Shown here: positions 9,235 to 18,055 of the stretch, in pieces
How positions within the stretch are numbered: position 1 is the first letter of the stretch
Layout of the letters: each line of letters begins with the position of its first letter
Source: Anaerolineae bacterium
Lineage (GTDB): Bacteria; Chloroflexota; Anaerolineae; Aggregatilineales; Phototrophicaceae
NCBI GenBank assembly: GCA_021296065.1
Contig: JAGWBD010000017.1
Span: 1-33,740, forward strand
Length of the DNA stretch: 33,740 bases
Reading direction: 5' to 3'
Program-made: the position numbers and the translations under genes
The notes under the pieces: model-generated
Told to the model about the DNA's origin: nothing
The model's database searches: none
Seen by the model: only the letters and a program-made list of their open reading frames with translations

Positions 9235-9254
9235 CGCCCCGCAATCGCGGGGCG
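9235..9254 (-). terminator. Hairpin terminator of tRNA-Asn
   Basis: A perfect 8-bp inverted repeat (CGCCCCGC and GCGGGGCG) with a four-base loop lies eight bases past the 3' end of the tRNA. On the transcribed strand it is followed by TATTGCGTT, a weak T-rich run, so termination is likely but may be incomplete. Confidence 0.65.
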
Positions 9255-9262
9255 CAAAGTTG

Positions 9263-9334
9263 CTCCACAGCCTGGACTCGAACCAGGAACCTACCGGTTA
9301 ACAGCCGGTTGCTCTGCCATTGAGCTACTGTGGA
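9263..9334 (-). tRNA. tRNA-Asn (GTT)
   Basis: A complete 72-base cloverleaf reads on the minus strand. It has a 7-bp acceptor stem (TCCACAG/CTGTGGA), D stem GCTC/GAGC, anticodon stem ACCGG/CCGGT with loop CTGTTAA (anticodon GTT), T stem CCTGG/CCAGG with loop TTCGAGT, and discriminator G73. The bases after it are CAA, so CCA is not encoded and must be added by the CCA-adding enzyme. Confidence 0.97.
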
Positions 9335-9345
9335 ATGCGCCGCGC

Positions 9346-9374
9346 AGAATAGCAGCGCCTACCTGAACTGTCAA
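9346..9374 (-). promoter_or_regulatory. sigma70-type promoter of tRNA-Asn
   Basis: On the minus strand TTGACA (9369-9374) and TATTCT (9346-9351) are separated by exactly 17 bases. The -10 box ends 11 bases before the tRNA 5' end, the spacing expected for a stable RNA gene. It overlaps the leader of the divergent GNAT gene. Confidence 0.75.
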
Positions 9375-9437
9375 GCGCCGCTTGCATTCGCGCCAGGCCC
9401 CGCTACCCTTGCCCTGCAGGCAGCCACAGGAGCGCAA

Positions 9438-10595
9438 ATGGTCGACGCGTTGACGGTGCGCAAGGTCGAGACGAAGGCCGATTTCCGCATTTTCTTCGGC
9501 TTCCCCTGGCGCGTCCACGCGGGCAGTCCTGCATGGGTGCCGCCTTTACTCTCCATGCGCAAGGAACTGCTCGATAAAGAGAAAAACCCCGCCTGGCGCT
9601 ACATGGAGGGCGAGTACTACGTCGCCTGGCGCGGCGCAGAGCCGGTCGGCACCATCGCCGCCTTCATCAACCACCGCCACAACGAAACGCACGACGAGCG
9701 CATCGGCTGGTTCGGCGCTTTCGACGTGCTCGACGACCAGCAGGCCGCGACCGCCCTGCTGGACAGCGCCGCCGACTTCGTGCGCAGCCGCGGCTACGAG
9801 GCCCTGCGCGGCCCGCAGACCTTCACCACCCACGAGGAATGCGGCCTCCTGATCGAGGGCTTCGGCCGGCCGGTGTTGCTGATGCCCTGGAACCCGCCGC
9901 GTTACCAGGGGCACGTTGAGGCGGCCGGCCTGGTCAAATACGCCGACATGTACAGCTTCCTGATGAGCCGCGAGATGTCGGCCGACACGGGTCTGACGCA
10001 GCGCCTGCAACGCATCACGCAGCAGGTGATGAAGCGCAACAAAATCGCCATTCGCCCGATTAACCGCAGGGACATGAAGGCCGAGTTTCGCCGCTTCCGC
10101 GAGCTTTACAATGACGCCTGGGACCGCAACCAGGGTTTCGTGCCCATGAACGACGCCGAATTGGACGCGCTGGTCGCCAGCCTCGGCCAGTTTCTCGACC
10201 CCGATTTCGCCTTCTTCGCCAGCGTCGATGGCGAGCTGGCGGGCTTCGTGCTCGGCATCCCGGACCTCAACCAGGTGCTGCAGAAGGCGGCCCCCCGCCC
10301 CGGCGTGCCGGAGCCGCTGACCCTGCTGCGCGCCGTCTGGCACTGGAAGCTGCGCCCGATCATTGACACGGTGCGCATCCCCCTGCTGGGCGTGCGTAAA
10401 CCCTTCCGCAACAAGGGCGTCGACGTCGCGCTTTACTTTCACATCCTCGAGGCCTGTCAGGCGCATGCCCGTCTGCAGCACGCCGACGGCGGCTGGATCC
10501 TGGAGAGCAACACCCAAATGATGAGCGTGGCGCGCAATATGCGTCTGCAGCCTTATCGCACGCACCGACTGTATGAGAAACGTTGGGGCGACTGA
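9438..10595 (+). CDS. YghO-like GNAT-family protein
   Basis: The ATG at 9438 has an AGGAG ribosome site, and the product is 385 aa. The open frame continues 108 bases upstream, but that part runs into tRNA-Asn and lacks a ribosome site. The sequence follows the widespread family that includes E. coli YghO: TVRKVETKADFRIFFGFPWR at the start, then PAWVPPLL, a GNAT-like centre (EPVGTIAAFINHRHNE, IGWFGAFDVLDD), RGPQTFTTHEECGLLIEGF, PWNPPRY, and a second half with a further GNAT-like fold ending in SNTQMMSVARNMRLQPYRTH. Substrate and role are unknown for the family. It converges on the solute-binding protein gene. Confidence 0.85.
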   Translation: MVDALTVRKVETKADFRIFFGFPWRVHAGSPAWVPPLLSMRKELLDKEKNPAWRYMEGEYYVAWRGAEPVGTIAAFINHRHNETHDERIGWFGAFDVLDDQQAATALLDSAADFVRSRGYEALRGPQTFTTHEECGLLIEGFGRPVLLMPWNPPRYQGHVEAAGLVKYADMYSFLMSREMSADTGLTQRLQRITQQVMKRNKIAIRPINRRDMKAEFRRFRELYNDAWDRNQGFVPMNDAELDALVASLGQFLDPDFAFFASVDGELAGFVLGIPDLNQVLQKAAPRPGVPEPLTLLRAVWHWKLRPIIDTVRIPLLGVRKPFRNKGVDVALYFHILEACQAHARLQHADGGWILESNTQMMSVARNMRLQPYRTHRLYEKRWGD

Positions 10596-10610
10596 GAGAC
10601 GCGGCAGCCC

Positions 10611-11861
10611 TTAGCCCGCGAGCCGGCGCAACAGGTCTTCGGTGGCGCCGGCAGCGTCGCTCTCGCCGGAGAGCAGCGCCATCAGGGCGTTGCGCGCGCT
10701 GTTGACCGAAGCGCCCTCGTCGTCGCTGGCCAGGGGCAACACGGCGTTGTCCAGCAGTTCACGCGCGAAGTCGAGCCAGGGGCTGACCTCCAACAACTCC
10801 CAGGCGCTGATGCGCGAGGGCAACATGGCGACGCTGCGCGCAAATTCGCTCCGGCGGCCGTTGCCCAGCATCCAGTCCAGCAAGGGCGTGGCCAGCGCCT
10901 GACGGTCCGAGCTGTCGGTCACCAGCACCCACATCCAGCCCTCCAGCGTCGCCGTGCGCGAACCGTCCATGGTGGGAATCGGCCCGTAACCGAGGCTCGC
11001 GCCTTCCGCCTCCAGCGCCAGCCAGTCGGCCGAATCGATCACGGCGGCATCCAAATCGCCGATCAACAGAGGCCCGACGTAGTCCGCCGTCGCATCGTAA
11101 CCCGTCACGGCGGGGTCCAGCAGTGCCTGCGCCAGGGCCAGTTCATAGAACTGAAGGGTTTGAAGCCAGGCGTCCACGTCTTCGGGACGTTCTGTGCTGG
11201 TGGGCAACTGGCCACCGCCGGCCAGGTACTGGGCCAGCAACAAATCGTTCATGAGGGCCGGCGCGGCGGCGGGAATCGCGAAGCGCGTCCCCGCTTCCAG
11301 CAAGGCCGCGAAACTGGCGGGCGGCTGGTCCCTGCGCTGCGGGCTCCAGACCATGTGCTGCAGCGAAAGCAACCAGGGGAGGCCATAGAGCTGGCCATTA
11401 GTGCGGCCCAACTCCAGCGCGGCCGGGAAGAGATCGTCGCGCATGGCGGGCGTGATCCACTCGTCCAGCGGCTGGATCAACCCGTCCCGGGCGGCCGTCA
11501 GCATGTCGGAGCGGCGCATCAACGCCAGGTCGGGCAGCACGCCTGGCGCGACCGGACTGGCGGCGCGCAAGGTGGCGAGGACGCCATTGGGGCCCTCGTT
11601 GGCCTTCAGGCGCAGCTCCAGGGTGACGTCCCGCTGAGACGCCTGGAAGGCATCCAGCTGCGAGTTCAGCAACTCCCGCACTGCCGGGTCGTCGGCCGGC
11701 GCCAGCAACTCCGGCCACCAGAGCAGCAGTTTCGCCGGCGCGGTCGCCTGCGTGGCTGCATCCTGTGAGGCAAGCGGCCGGACAGCGCTCAGCAACAGGA
11801 CGCACAGCAGGGTGGCACGCAGAAACGGGCGACGGTCAGGCATCACAGTCGGGATGCTCAT
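10611..11861 (-). CDS. Extracellular solute-binding protein (ABC family 1)
   Basis: The 416-residue protein has an N-terminal export signal (DRRPFLR, then a hydrophobic stretch, ending near SAVRPLASQ). The RRxFLR pattern resembles a Tat signal; the ATG at 11843 (MPDRRPF) may be the true start. The mature part has the layout of family 1 sugar-type binding proteins: LLLWWPELL strand, LPDLALMRRSDM, GLIQPLDEWI, NGQLYGLPWLLSLQHMVWS, and a late GWMWVLV segment. Such proteins normally deliver a ligand to an ABC importer, but no permease or ATPase gene is adjacent. The partner must be elsewhere, or the protein has another role. It lies downstream of tRNA-Ser on the same strand. Confidence 0.8.
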   Translation of the reverse strand: MSIPTVMPDRRPFLRATLLCVLLLSAVRPLASQDAATQATAPAKLLLWWPELLAPADDPAVRELLNSQLDAFQASQRDVTLELRLKANEGPNGVLATLRAASPVAPGVLPDLALMRRSDMLTAARDGLIQPLDEWITPAMRDDLFPAALELGRTNGQLYGLPWLLSLQHMVWSPQRRDQPPASFAALLEAGTRFAIPAAAPALMNDLLLAQYLAGGGQLPTSTERPEDVDAWLQTLQFYELALAQALLDPAVTGYDATADYVGPLLIGDLDAAVIDSADWLALEAEGASLGYGPIPTMDGSRTATLEGWMWVLVTDSSDRQALATPLLDWMLGNGRRSEFARSVAMLPSRISAWELLEVSPWLDFARELLDNAVLPLASDDEGASVNSARNALMALLSGESDAAGATEDLLRRLAG

Positions 11862-11892
11862 GCAGGGGACAGGAGTTTCTGGTCCGGGTCAG

Positions 11893-11979
11893 CGGAGAGA
11901 GTGGGATTCGAACCCACGGTGCCCTTGCGGACACACCTGTTTTCGAGACAGGCCCAATCAACCACTCTGGCATCTCTCC
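11893..11979 (-). tRNA. tRNA-Ser (CGA)
   Basis: An 87-base class II tRNA reads on the minus strand: acceptor stem GGAGAGA/TCTCTCC, anticodon stem CCTGT/ACAGG with loop CTCGAAA (anticodon CGA, reads UCG), a long variable arm (TGTGTCCGCAAGGGCACC), T loop TTCGAAT, and discriminator G73. The following bases are CT, so CCA is not encoded. Confidence 0.96.
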
Positions 11980-11988
11980 CGTAGGGAA

Positions 11989-12880
<892 letters not shown>

Positions 12881-12888
12881 GCGCCCGC

Positions 12889-14109
12889 TTACTCCGTCCC
12901 GTTGTCGGCCTGGTCGCCATGCAACAGGCCCAGCAGTTGCGGTCCGTAGTTTTGCAGACGCCAGGGGCCCATGCCGGGCACGGTCGCCAGGTCCGCCATC
13001 GTGCACGGCGCGCGCTGCGCCAGGGTCATCATGACGGACTTCGAAAAAATGACGTCCGAACTCACGCCGCGTTTCTGCGCCTTCTGCCGCCGCCAATCGC
13101 GCAGGGCAAGCATACGCGCGCGTACTACTGGCTCAAGCCGTGGCGGGCGAGGCGGCGCCGGGGGCGTTTCCGCCCGCTTGCCGGCGGCAATTTGCTGCAA
13201 CAGGGGCTCGCCATGGCGGCGCAAGAGACTGCGCGGCATACCCCGGATCCTGCCCAGTTCTTCGCGGGCATCCGGCGCCCGTCGTGCCAGTTCCAGCATC
13301 GCTTCCTTGCCCAGCACCTTGAATGCCGGCCGGTCCATTTGGCTGGCGAGTTCCTCGCGCCAGAGATAAACCGCGCGCAATATCGCCATTTGCCGGCCGT
13401 TAAGACCTTCGGGCCGGCCGATGCGCCAGAAACCGTTCGGATCAAAGCGCGGCGCCTGGGCAGGCAGATTGTCCAGTTCGGCGAAGGCGTCACGCGCCTC
13501 TTCCAGCCGACCCAGCTCCTTCAGCTCATCGTAGAGATCGTTGCGAATCATGCCGAGATAATGCGTGTCCATCTGCGCGTAGCGCAGGCTGGCAGGCGGG
13601 AGCGGTCGTCGGCCCCAGTCGTCGCGCTGGTGTCGTTTGTCGGTCTTCACGCCCAGATAACGCTCCAGCAGATTGCCCAGCCCCACCTGGCTGTGGCCGG
13701 AGACGCGCGCGGCGATCATGGTGTCGAAGATGTTGCGCAGAAAGAAGCCGAAGTCGCGCCGCAATCCGATCAGGTCGTACTCGGCGGCGTGCAGGATCTT
13801 TTCCACGCGCGGGTCCGCCAGCAGGTCCCCCAGGGGGTCCATGTCCACAATGGCGAGGGGGTCGATCAGATAGTCCGTCGTGCGGGTGCTCAACTGAATC
13901 AGGCAGACCTGTTCCTGATAGGCGTGCAGGCTGTTCGCTTCGGTATCGATAGCCAGAAAAGGTTGCCGCTCCAGTTCCGGCACCAGCGCGCGCAAATCAT
14001 GGTCTGTTGTGATGAAACAGGGGGTGGGCAGTTCAGGAACGTGCAACGTTTGGTCAGGACTTGCGCTGGCTGCCAACAGTTTTCCCTGAGTTAACCCGGC
14101 GGCCAGCAT
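12889..14109 (-). CDS. rnd: Ribonuclease D
   Basis: A 3'-5' exoribonuclease of the DEDDy group that trims tRNA and other stable RNA precursors. The 406-residue protein shows Exo I FLAIDTEANS (51-60, Asp55 and Glu57), an Exo II aspartate in ILHAAEYDL, and Exo III YAQMDTHYL with the Tyr/Asp pair. There are two HRDC-like domains (RQMAILRAVYLWREELAS near 250 and VVRARMLALRDWRRQKAQ near 325). The first ~25 residues are not conserved-looking, so the true start may be a little downstream of the ATG at 14109. It heads a unit with the small acidic protein and tadA; linkage of an RNA exonuclease with a tRNA deaminase fits tRNA maturation. Confidence 0.92.
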   Translation of the reverse strand: MLAAGLTQGKLLAASASPDQTLHVPELPTPCFITTDHDLRALVPELERQPFLAIDTEANSLHAYQEQVCLIQLSTRTTDYLIDPLAIVDMDPLGDLLADPRVEKILHAAEYDLIGLRRDFGFFLRNIFDTMIAARVSGHSQVGLGNLLERYLGVKTDKRHQRDDWGRRPLPPASLRYAQMDTHYLGMIRNDLYDELKELGRLEEARDAFAELDNLPAQAPRFDPNGFWRIGRPEGLNGRQMAILRAVYLWREELASQMDRPAFKVLGKEAMLELARRAPDAREELGRIRGMPRSLLRRHGEPLLQQIAAGKRAETPPAPPRPPRLEPVVRARMLALRDWRRQKAQKRGVSSDVIFSKSVMMTLAQRAPCTMADLATVPGMGPWRLQNYGPQLLGLLHGDQADNGTE

Positions 14110-14201
14110 ACCCTGGTGTCACCGCAGACGGAAGTGCCGATCCGGGACTTTGCGCCGCTGCAGCCCTGCAAAATTCGCCATGATTCGCGACAGTAATTCT
14201 T

Positions 14202-14230
14202 TTGACTCTGTAATTCGCTTGTGATATATT
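14202..14230 (+). promoter_or_regulatory. Strong sigma70-type promoter of the Rieske/cyt b operon
   Basis: TTGACT (14202-14207) and TATATT (14225-14230) are separated by exactly 17 bases, 64 bases before the first ATG. The region is clearly AT-rich against its surroundings. A 7-bp perfect hairpin (GCTGGCG/CGCCAGC, 14239-14257) begins at about the expected transcript start, so it would form the 5' end of the mRNA. Confidence 0.7.
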
Positions 14231-14294
14231 GCGCAGTCGCTGGCGGACAGCGCCAGCATGGCGCACGCGAGGCATTCCTTAGCAGGGAGTCACC

Positions 14295-14915
14295 ATGGCC
14301 ACAGCAAGTTCGGCCCGCTCCTCCGCAGTCCAGCGAGTCCGTGAGGAAGCAGCCAGCCAACAGGCGGCGGACGTCGAGGCTGCCGTCAGCCCGCCCAGCC
14401 GGCGCGAGTTCCTTTATTACATCTGGAACGCCTCAATTCTCATGGTGATCGGACAGATCACGGTAGCGACGCTCTGGTTTGCCTTCCCTCGTTTCGCCGA
14501 GGGTGAGTTTGGCGGCACTTTTTCTGTGGAGCCGACCGAGCTGCCAGCGCCGGACGGGTCGCCTGTGTCGCGGCCGGACGGTCGCTTCTGGCTTTCCCGG
14601 CCGCTCGTTGATGGCGCGCCGGCCGTGGTGGCACTGTACGCCGTTTGTACGCATCTGGGCTGCCTGCCCAAGTGGGTCGACGTCAACGATCGCTTCGAAT
14701 GCCCTTGCCACGGATCCAAGTTTCAGAAAAGCGGCCTGTACATCGAGGGCCCCGCGCCCCGCAGCATGGACCGCTTTCGCACCATCATCACTTTTACGGA
14801 TGGCAGCATAGTGGAAAGCAATGCCGCCGGCGATCCCATTCCTCTCGCAGGAAGAAACATTCAGTCCATCTCGGTCGATACCGGCTCACGCATCCTGCGT
14901 GCCGGCAAGGTTTAG
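14295..14915 (+). CDS. Rieske iron-sulfur subunit of a quinol:cytochrome c oxidoreductase
   Basis: This subunit takes the first electron from quinol at the Qo site and passes it to cytochrome c. The 206-residue protein has an N-terminal tail, a twin-arginine signal SRREFLYY (35-42), one membrane anchor (about 42-65), and a C-terminal Rieske domain with CTHLGC (118-123) and CPCHGS (136-141). These give two Cys and two His ligands plus the disulfide pair Cys123-Cys138. The spacing and the EGPAPR segment after box 2 resemble b6f and Gram-positive type Rieske proteins more than mitochondrial-type ones. GGGAG lies ten bases before the ATG. It opens a three-gene operon with cytochrome b and a diheme cytochrome c. 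Confidence 0.95.
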   Translation: MATASSARSSAVQRVREEAASQQAADVEAAVSPPSRREFLYYIWNASILMVIGQITVATLWFAFPRFAEGEFGGTFSVEPTELPAPDGSPVSRPDGRFWLSRPLVDGAPAVVALYAVCTHLGCLPKWVDVNDRFECPCHGSKFQKSGLYIEGPAPRSMDRFRTIITFTDGSIVESNAAGDPIPLAGRNIQSISVDTGSRILRAGKV

Positions 14916-14945
14916 TCTCGCCAGGCGATTTCCCGGAGTGCGCGC

Positions 14946-16730
14946 ATGTCAGTTCTGCCCTTCCCCTCCTTCCTTGATGATGTGAAAGAAAAGGGCTTGC
15001 GCAAGGCCGTCTTTGAGGGTGCTGACGAAGTTATCGAACGGCTGTCTGCGGGCCTGAACATTCAGGACGTGCGGGACGCGTTACGCGGCGAAGACCCCAG
15101 CCGGCGCCCCAACCCGCGCCTGCAACCGCACGCCGACGGTTTCTGGCTGCACATGCGCCCCAGTTACTACAACCGCCAGGTGACCGGTCTCTACCCTTCC
15201 TTCCGCCTGGGCTGGCTTTCAACCTATTTCGTTTTCTTCGAAACAATCACCGGCATCATTCTGATGTTCTGGTACACGCCCGCGCCGGAAATTGCCTACG
15301 GCAACATGCTCAGCATGCTCAACAACGTGCCTTTCGGTCAGTTCACGCGTGACCTGCACCGCCTGGGCGCGGAGGCCATGGTTCTCATCGTCTTCCTCCA
15401 CATGCTGCGCACCTTCTATACCGGCAGTTACAAGAAGCCGCGCCAGTTCACCTGGTTCACCGGCGTGCTGCTGCTCATCTTCACCGGCTTCCTAAGCTTC
15501 ACCGGCTATCTGCTTCCCTGGGACCAGCTGGCCCTGTGGGCGGTCACCATCGGCGCCAGCATGGCCGAGGCGACTCCGCTGGTCGGCGAACAGGTCAATC
15601 TTCTGGTGCGTGGCGGACCCGAGATGGGCGCCAACGGCCTGCTGCGCTTCTACATGGCCCATGTGCTGCTCTTGCCGGTGTTGCTTTTCATTTTCACCGG
15701 TGTGCATTACTACAAGGTGGTCATCCACGGTCACAGCCTGCCACCGCGCGAGGAAAACCCGGGCGAAGACACGGCCAAGCGCGTGCCGCTGGACCGCCGC
15801 GTCTATTTCATCCCGGACATTCTCACCAGCGAACTGATGTGGTTCGCGGTCACGTCGTTCATTCTGATCGTGCTCTGTATCTGGTTCTATCACGCGCCCC
15901 TGGAAAGCCACGCAGACCCGGGGGTCACGCCACTCGGCACCACCGCCCCCTGGTATTTCCTCTGGATTCAGGGCGCCCTGAAGCTGGGCGACAAGACCTT
16001 CTGGGGCGTTATTTTCCCGGGTATTTTGCTCGGCTTCCTCATGGTGGTGCCCTACATTGACCTGAATCCGGCGCGCCGCTTTGCCCAGCGTCGCCTGGCC
16101 TTCAGCATTTCCTTCCTGATGTTGACCGCCCTGGTGGTGACCAGTTACATGGGTCTTTCCGAATTCGGCGTCGCCACTGCGCCGGACCAGGAGATTCTCA
16201 ACGAACTGACCTTTGAGCCGGCCCATAATCACATGGGGCTGCTGCGGCCCGTCAGCTATGACCAGCTGGCGACCGGCGCCTTCACCACGCGTGAGTTCGC
16301 GGGCGGCGCGGAACACGGGCCGGCGGGCGTGGTGGCATTCAATGACATGCTGCAGCAAAGCGGGGATATGGAGCATCTGCTGGAGCATCTGGAAACCCAG
16401 TTCCTCAGCCTGCCAACCCTGCGCTTCACGCCGGTCCCGGCCAACGCACCCGAGTTGGTCCACGTGCTGGAAGAGTTCGCCCATTTGCTGGAAGCCGAGC
16501 AGGTCGAATTGCTCGACAGCTGGGGCGTGGTCATCATCACGCCCAACCAGGGCAACCTGAAACGCCTGGACATCGTGATTAACTGGCAGGAAATCGAGAT
16601 CGTGAGCGGCAGGCCCGTGCTGGATGACAACGGCAACCCGATCCCGGTCTTCGATGACGACGGCACCCCGGTCCGGCGTACCAGTAGCAAGCACGTCTTT
16701 ATCAACGAACAGTCGGGTTACTTCAACTAA
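14946..16730 (+). CDS. Fused b6-type cytochrome b with long C-terminal extension
   Basis: The membrane core of the complex, 594 aa. Seven hydrophobic helices are visible (about 88-110, 140-158, 168-190, 235-256, 297-316, 352-371, 384-402), as if cytochrome b6 (four) and subunit IV (three) were one chain. Heme ligand pairs are His138/His152 (HX13H) and His239/His254 (HX14H); HX14H in the second pair is a b6-type hallmark. LLPWDQ (189-194) and the following AEATPLVGEQ also match b6. The Qo motif is APWY (334-337), where PEWY or PDWY is usual. No Cys is present at the b6 heme-c position. Residues ~410-594 form a soluble extension that the helix count places outside the cytoplasmic membrane. A GGAG ribosome site precedes the ATG. 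Confidence 0.93.
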   Translation: MSVLPFPSFLDDVKEKGLRKAVFEGADEVIERLSAGLNIQDVRDALRGEDPSRRPNPRLQPHADGFWLHMRPSYYNRQVTGLYPSFRLGWLSTYFVFFETITGIILMFWYTPAPEIAYGNMLSMLNNVPFGQFTRDLHRLGAEAMVLIVFLHMLRTFYTGSYKKPRQFTWFTGVLLLIFTGFLSFTGYLLPWDQLALWAVTIGASMAEATPLVGEQVNLLVRGGPEMGANGLLRFYMAHVLLLPVLLFIFTGVHYYKVVIHGHSLPPREENPGEDTAKRVPLDRRVYFIPDILTSELMWFAVTSFILIVLCIWFYHAPLESHADPGVTPLGTTAPWYFLWIQGALKLGDKTFWGVIFPGILLGFLMVVPYIDLNPARRFAQRRLAFSISFLMLTALVVTSYMGLSEFGVATAPDQEILNELTFEPAHNHMGLLRPVSYDQLATGAFTTREFAGGAEHGPAGVVAFNDMLQQSGDMEHLLEHLETQFLSLPTLRFTPVPANAPELVHVLEEFAHLLEAEQVELLDSWGVVIITPNQGNLKRLDIVINWQEIEIVSGRPVLDDNGNPIPVFDDDGTPVRRTSSKHVFINEQSGYFN

Positions 16731-17980
16731 TGGACCTGCAACGGCTCCTTATCGACAGGATGGAAAACCGCATCCTGGTCGGCCTCACCATGGTGTTGGC
16801 TTCAATGGTCCTTGTTGGCTGGGTCGCCATCAACGAGTCCGGGCGCATGGCTTCCTTCCAGCAGCAGCATCTGGCGCGCTCCATTGAGAAGGGTGCGGAA
16901 CTATTTTCCAGTAGCTGCGCCACCTGTCACGGCAACTCCGGCGAAGGCAGCGCCCGCGCGCCCGGGCTGAACAACCCGCAACTCTTCGGGCACGATTACC
17001 TCGCGCCGCTGGATACGCAGATTGCCGCGGTTGAGACCCGTATCGCCCGTTTTGAAACCTTGACCGCCACCATGGTGGATGAGGAAGCGCGTTCGCAATT
17101 GAGCGAAGAGGAATTTGCCGTCGTGCAGGCCGATCTGGCCGCAATCATAGAACGATACGGCGAAGACCCGCTGACGTCGCTCAACGGGGAACTCGTAACA
17201 TTGGTCACCAACCGCGCCAACCTCATTTTGCAGATGCAGAGCGCCATTGACCGGGGCTACGACCCCGAAGACCCCTCGCGCATGAACAATGTCGGTTGGG
17301 GCAGCACGCTTGAGCCCTTCGTACTGACCACCCTTGTCTCCGGCCGGCCCGTAAGCACCAACTACTGGCCGGAACCCATGGCCTCCTGGTCCCAGACCGG
17401 CGGCGGACCCCTGCGCGAAGACCAGTTGCTGGACCTGACCAACTACGTGCTGAACTGGGGCCATGAACGCAACTGGACTCTCGAAGACCTGCTGCGCGTG
17501 CAGCAATTTGCCAAGGAACCCGTCGAGGGCGCCGTCCAGCTCGTGGAGAACCCCGTCGCGACGGAGATTATCGACATCCAGTTCGCTGACGTCAGTGGCC
17601 GCCGCGACGAGATTGACGAAGTGGTCGCGCGCGCGCTGGGCGAGATTGCCGAACTGACCGGCGACCCCAATAACGGTCAGTCGCTGTACAACGGTTCGCT
17701 GGCCTGCTCCGCCTGCCACAATCTGGCGACCGTCGCGCCGCCGACCGAGGGCACCTTCACTCGCGTGGAAGATACCCGCCTTGCGGATCCGAACCTGGCC
17801 GCTTACAGCGCCGAACACTACATCGTCGAGAGCATCCTCGCGCCCAATGCCTACGTCGTTGAAGGCTACCCGGCCAACAACATGCCGCAGAACTTTGGCG
17901 AGCGCCTTGACGCGCAGTTGCTGGCCGACCTCCTCGCCTACCTGAGCAGTCAGGACGGCGAGGATCCGCTGGCAAACTGA
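16730..17980 (+). CDS. Membrane-anchored diheme cytochrome c
   Basis: The ATG overlaps the stop of cytochrome b (TAATG). The 416-residue protein has one N-terminal membrane anchor (about 14-34) and two c-type heme sites, CATCH (63-67) and CSACH (326-330). Probable methionine ligands are Met217 (PEPMASW) and Met385 (NNMPQ). Between the first heme site and its likely methionine is a long charged helical insertion (about 92-175) with coiled-coil character. It takes the place of cytochrome c1 as the electron acceptor of the Rieske protein. Heme insertion would need the Ccm system encoded just downstream. Confidence 0.92.
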   Translation: MDLQRLLIDRMENRILVGLTMVLASMVLVGWVAINESGRMASFQQQHLARSIEKGAELFSSSCATCHGNSGEGSARAPGLNNPQLFGHDYLAPLDTQIAAVETRIARFETLTATMVDEEARSQLSEEEFAVVQADLAAIIERYGEDPLTSLNGELVTLVTNRANLILQMQSAIDRGYDPEDPSRMNNVGWGSTLEPFVLTTLVSGRPVSTNYWPEPMASWSQTGGGPLREDQLLDLTNYVLNWGHERNWTLEDLLRVQQFAKEPVEGAVQLVENPVATEIIDIQFADVSGRRDEIDEVVARALGEIAELTGDPNNGQSLYNGSLACSACHNLATVAPPTEGTFTRVEDTRLADPNLAAYSAEHYIVESILAPNAYVVEGYPANNMPQNFGERLDAQLLADLLAYLSSQDGEDPLAN

Positions 17981-17998
17981 TCGGATAACGAGACCGGT

Positions 17999-18031
17999 GA
18001 ACGCGCCTCTGGCCACAATGGAGGCGCGTTC
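17999..18031 (+). terminator. Perfect 11-bp hairpin after the cytochrome operon
   Basis: GAACGCGCCTC (17999-18009) and GAGGCGCGTTC (18021-18031) are perfect inverted repeats with an 11-base loop, starting 19 bases after the cytochrome c stop. No T-run follows, so this may be a Rho-independent terminator of low strength or an mRNA-stabilising hairpin that separates the oxidoreductase genes from the downstream genes. Confidence 0.55.
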
Positions 18032-18055
18032 CCGTCCCTGGAGAAACGGGAAGGC

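Noticed and set aside
9003-9323. A 106-codon plus-strand frame upstream of the GNAT gene
   Set aside because: It runs through the tRNA-Asn gene and its terminator and resembles no protein.
7688-9334. Genomic island integrated at tRNA-Asn
   Set aside because: The composition differs and a tRNA is adjacent, but no integrase and no direct repeat of the tRNA 3' end was found, so this is kept only as a possibility.
14946-16730. Ordinary proteobacterial bc1 cytochrome b
   Set aside because: HX14H in the second ligand pair, LLPWDQ and the seven-helix plan match the b6/subunit IV type, and the c-type partner is not cytochrome c1.
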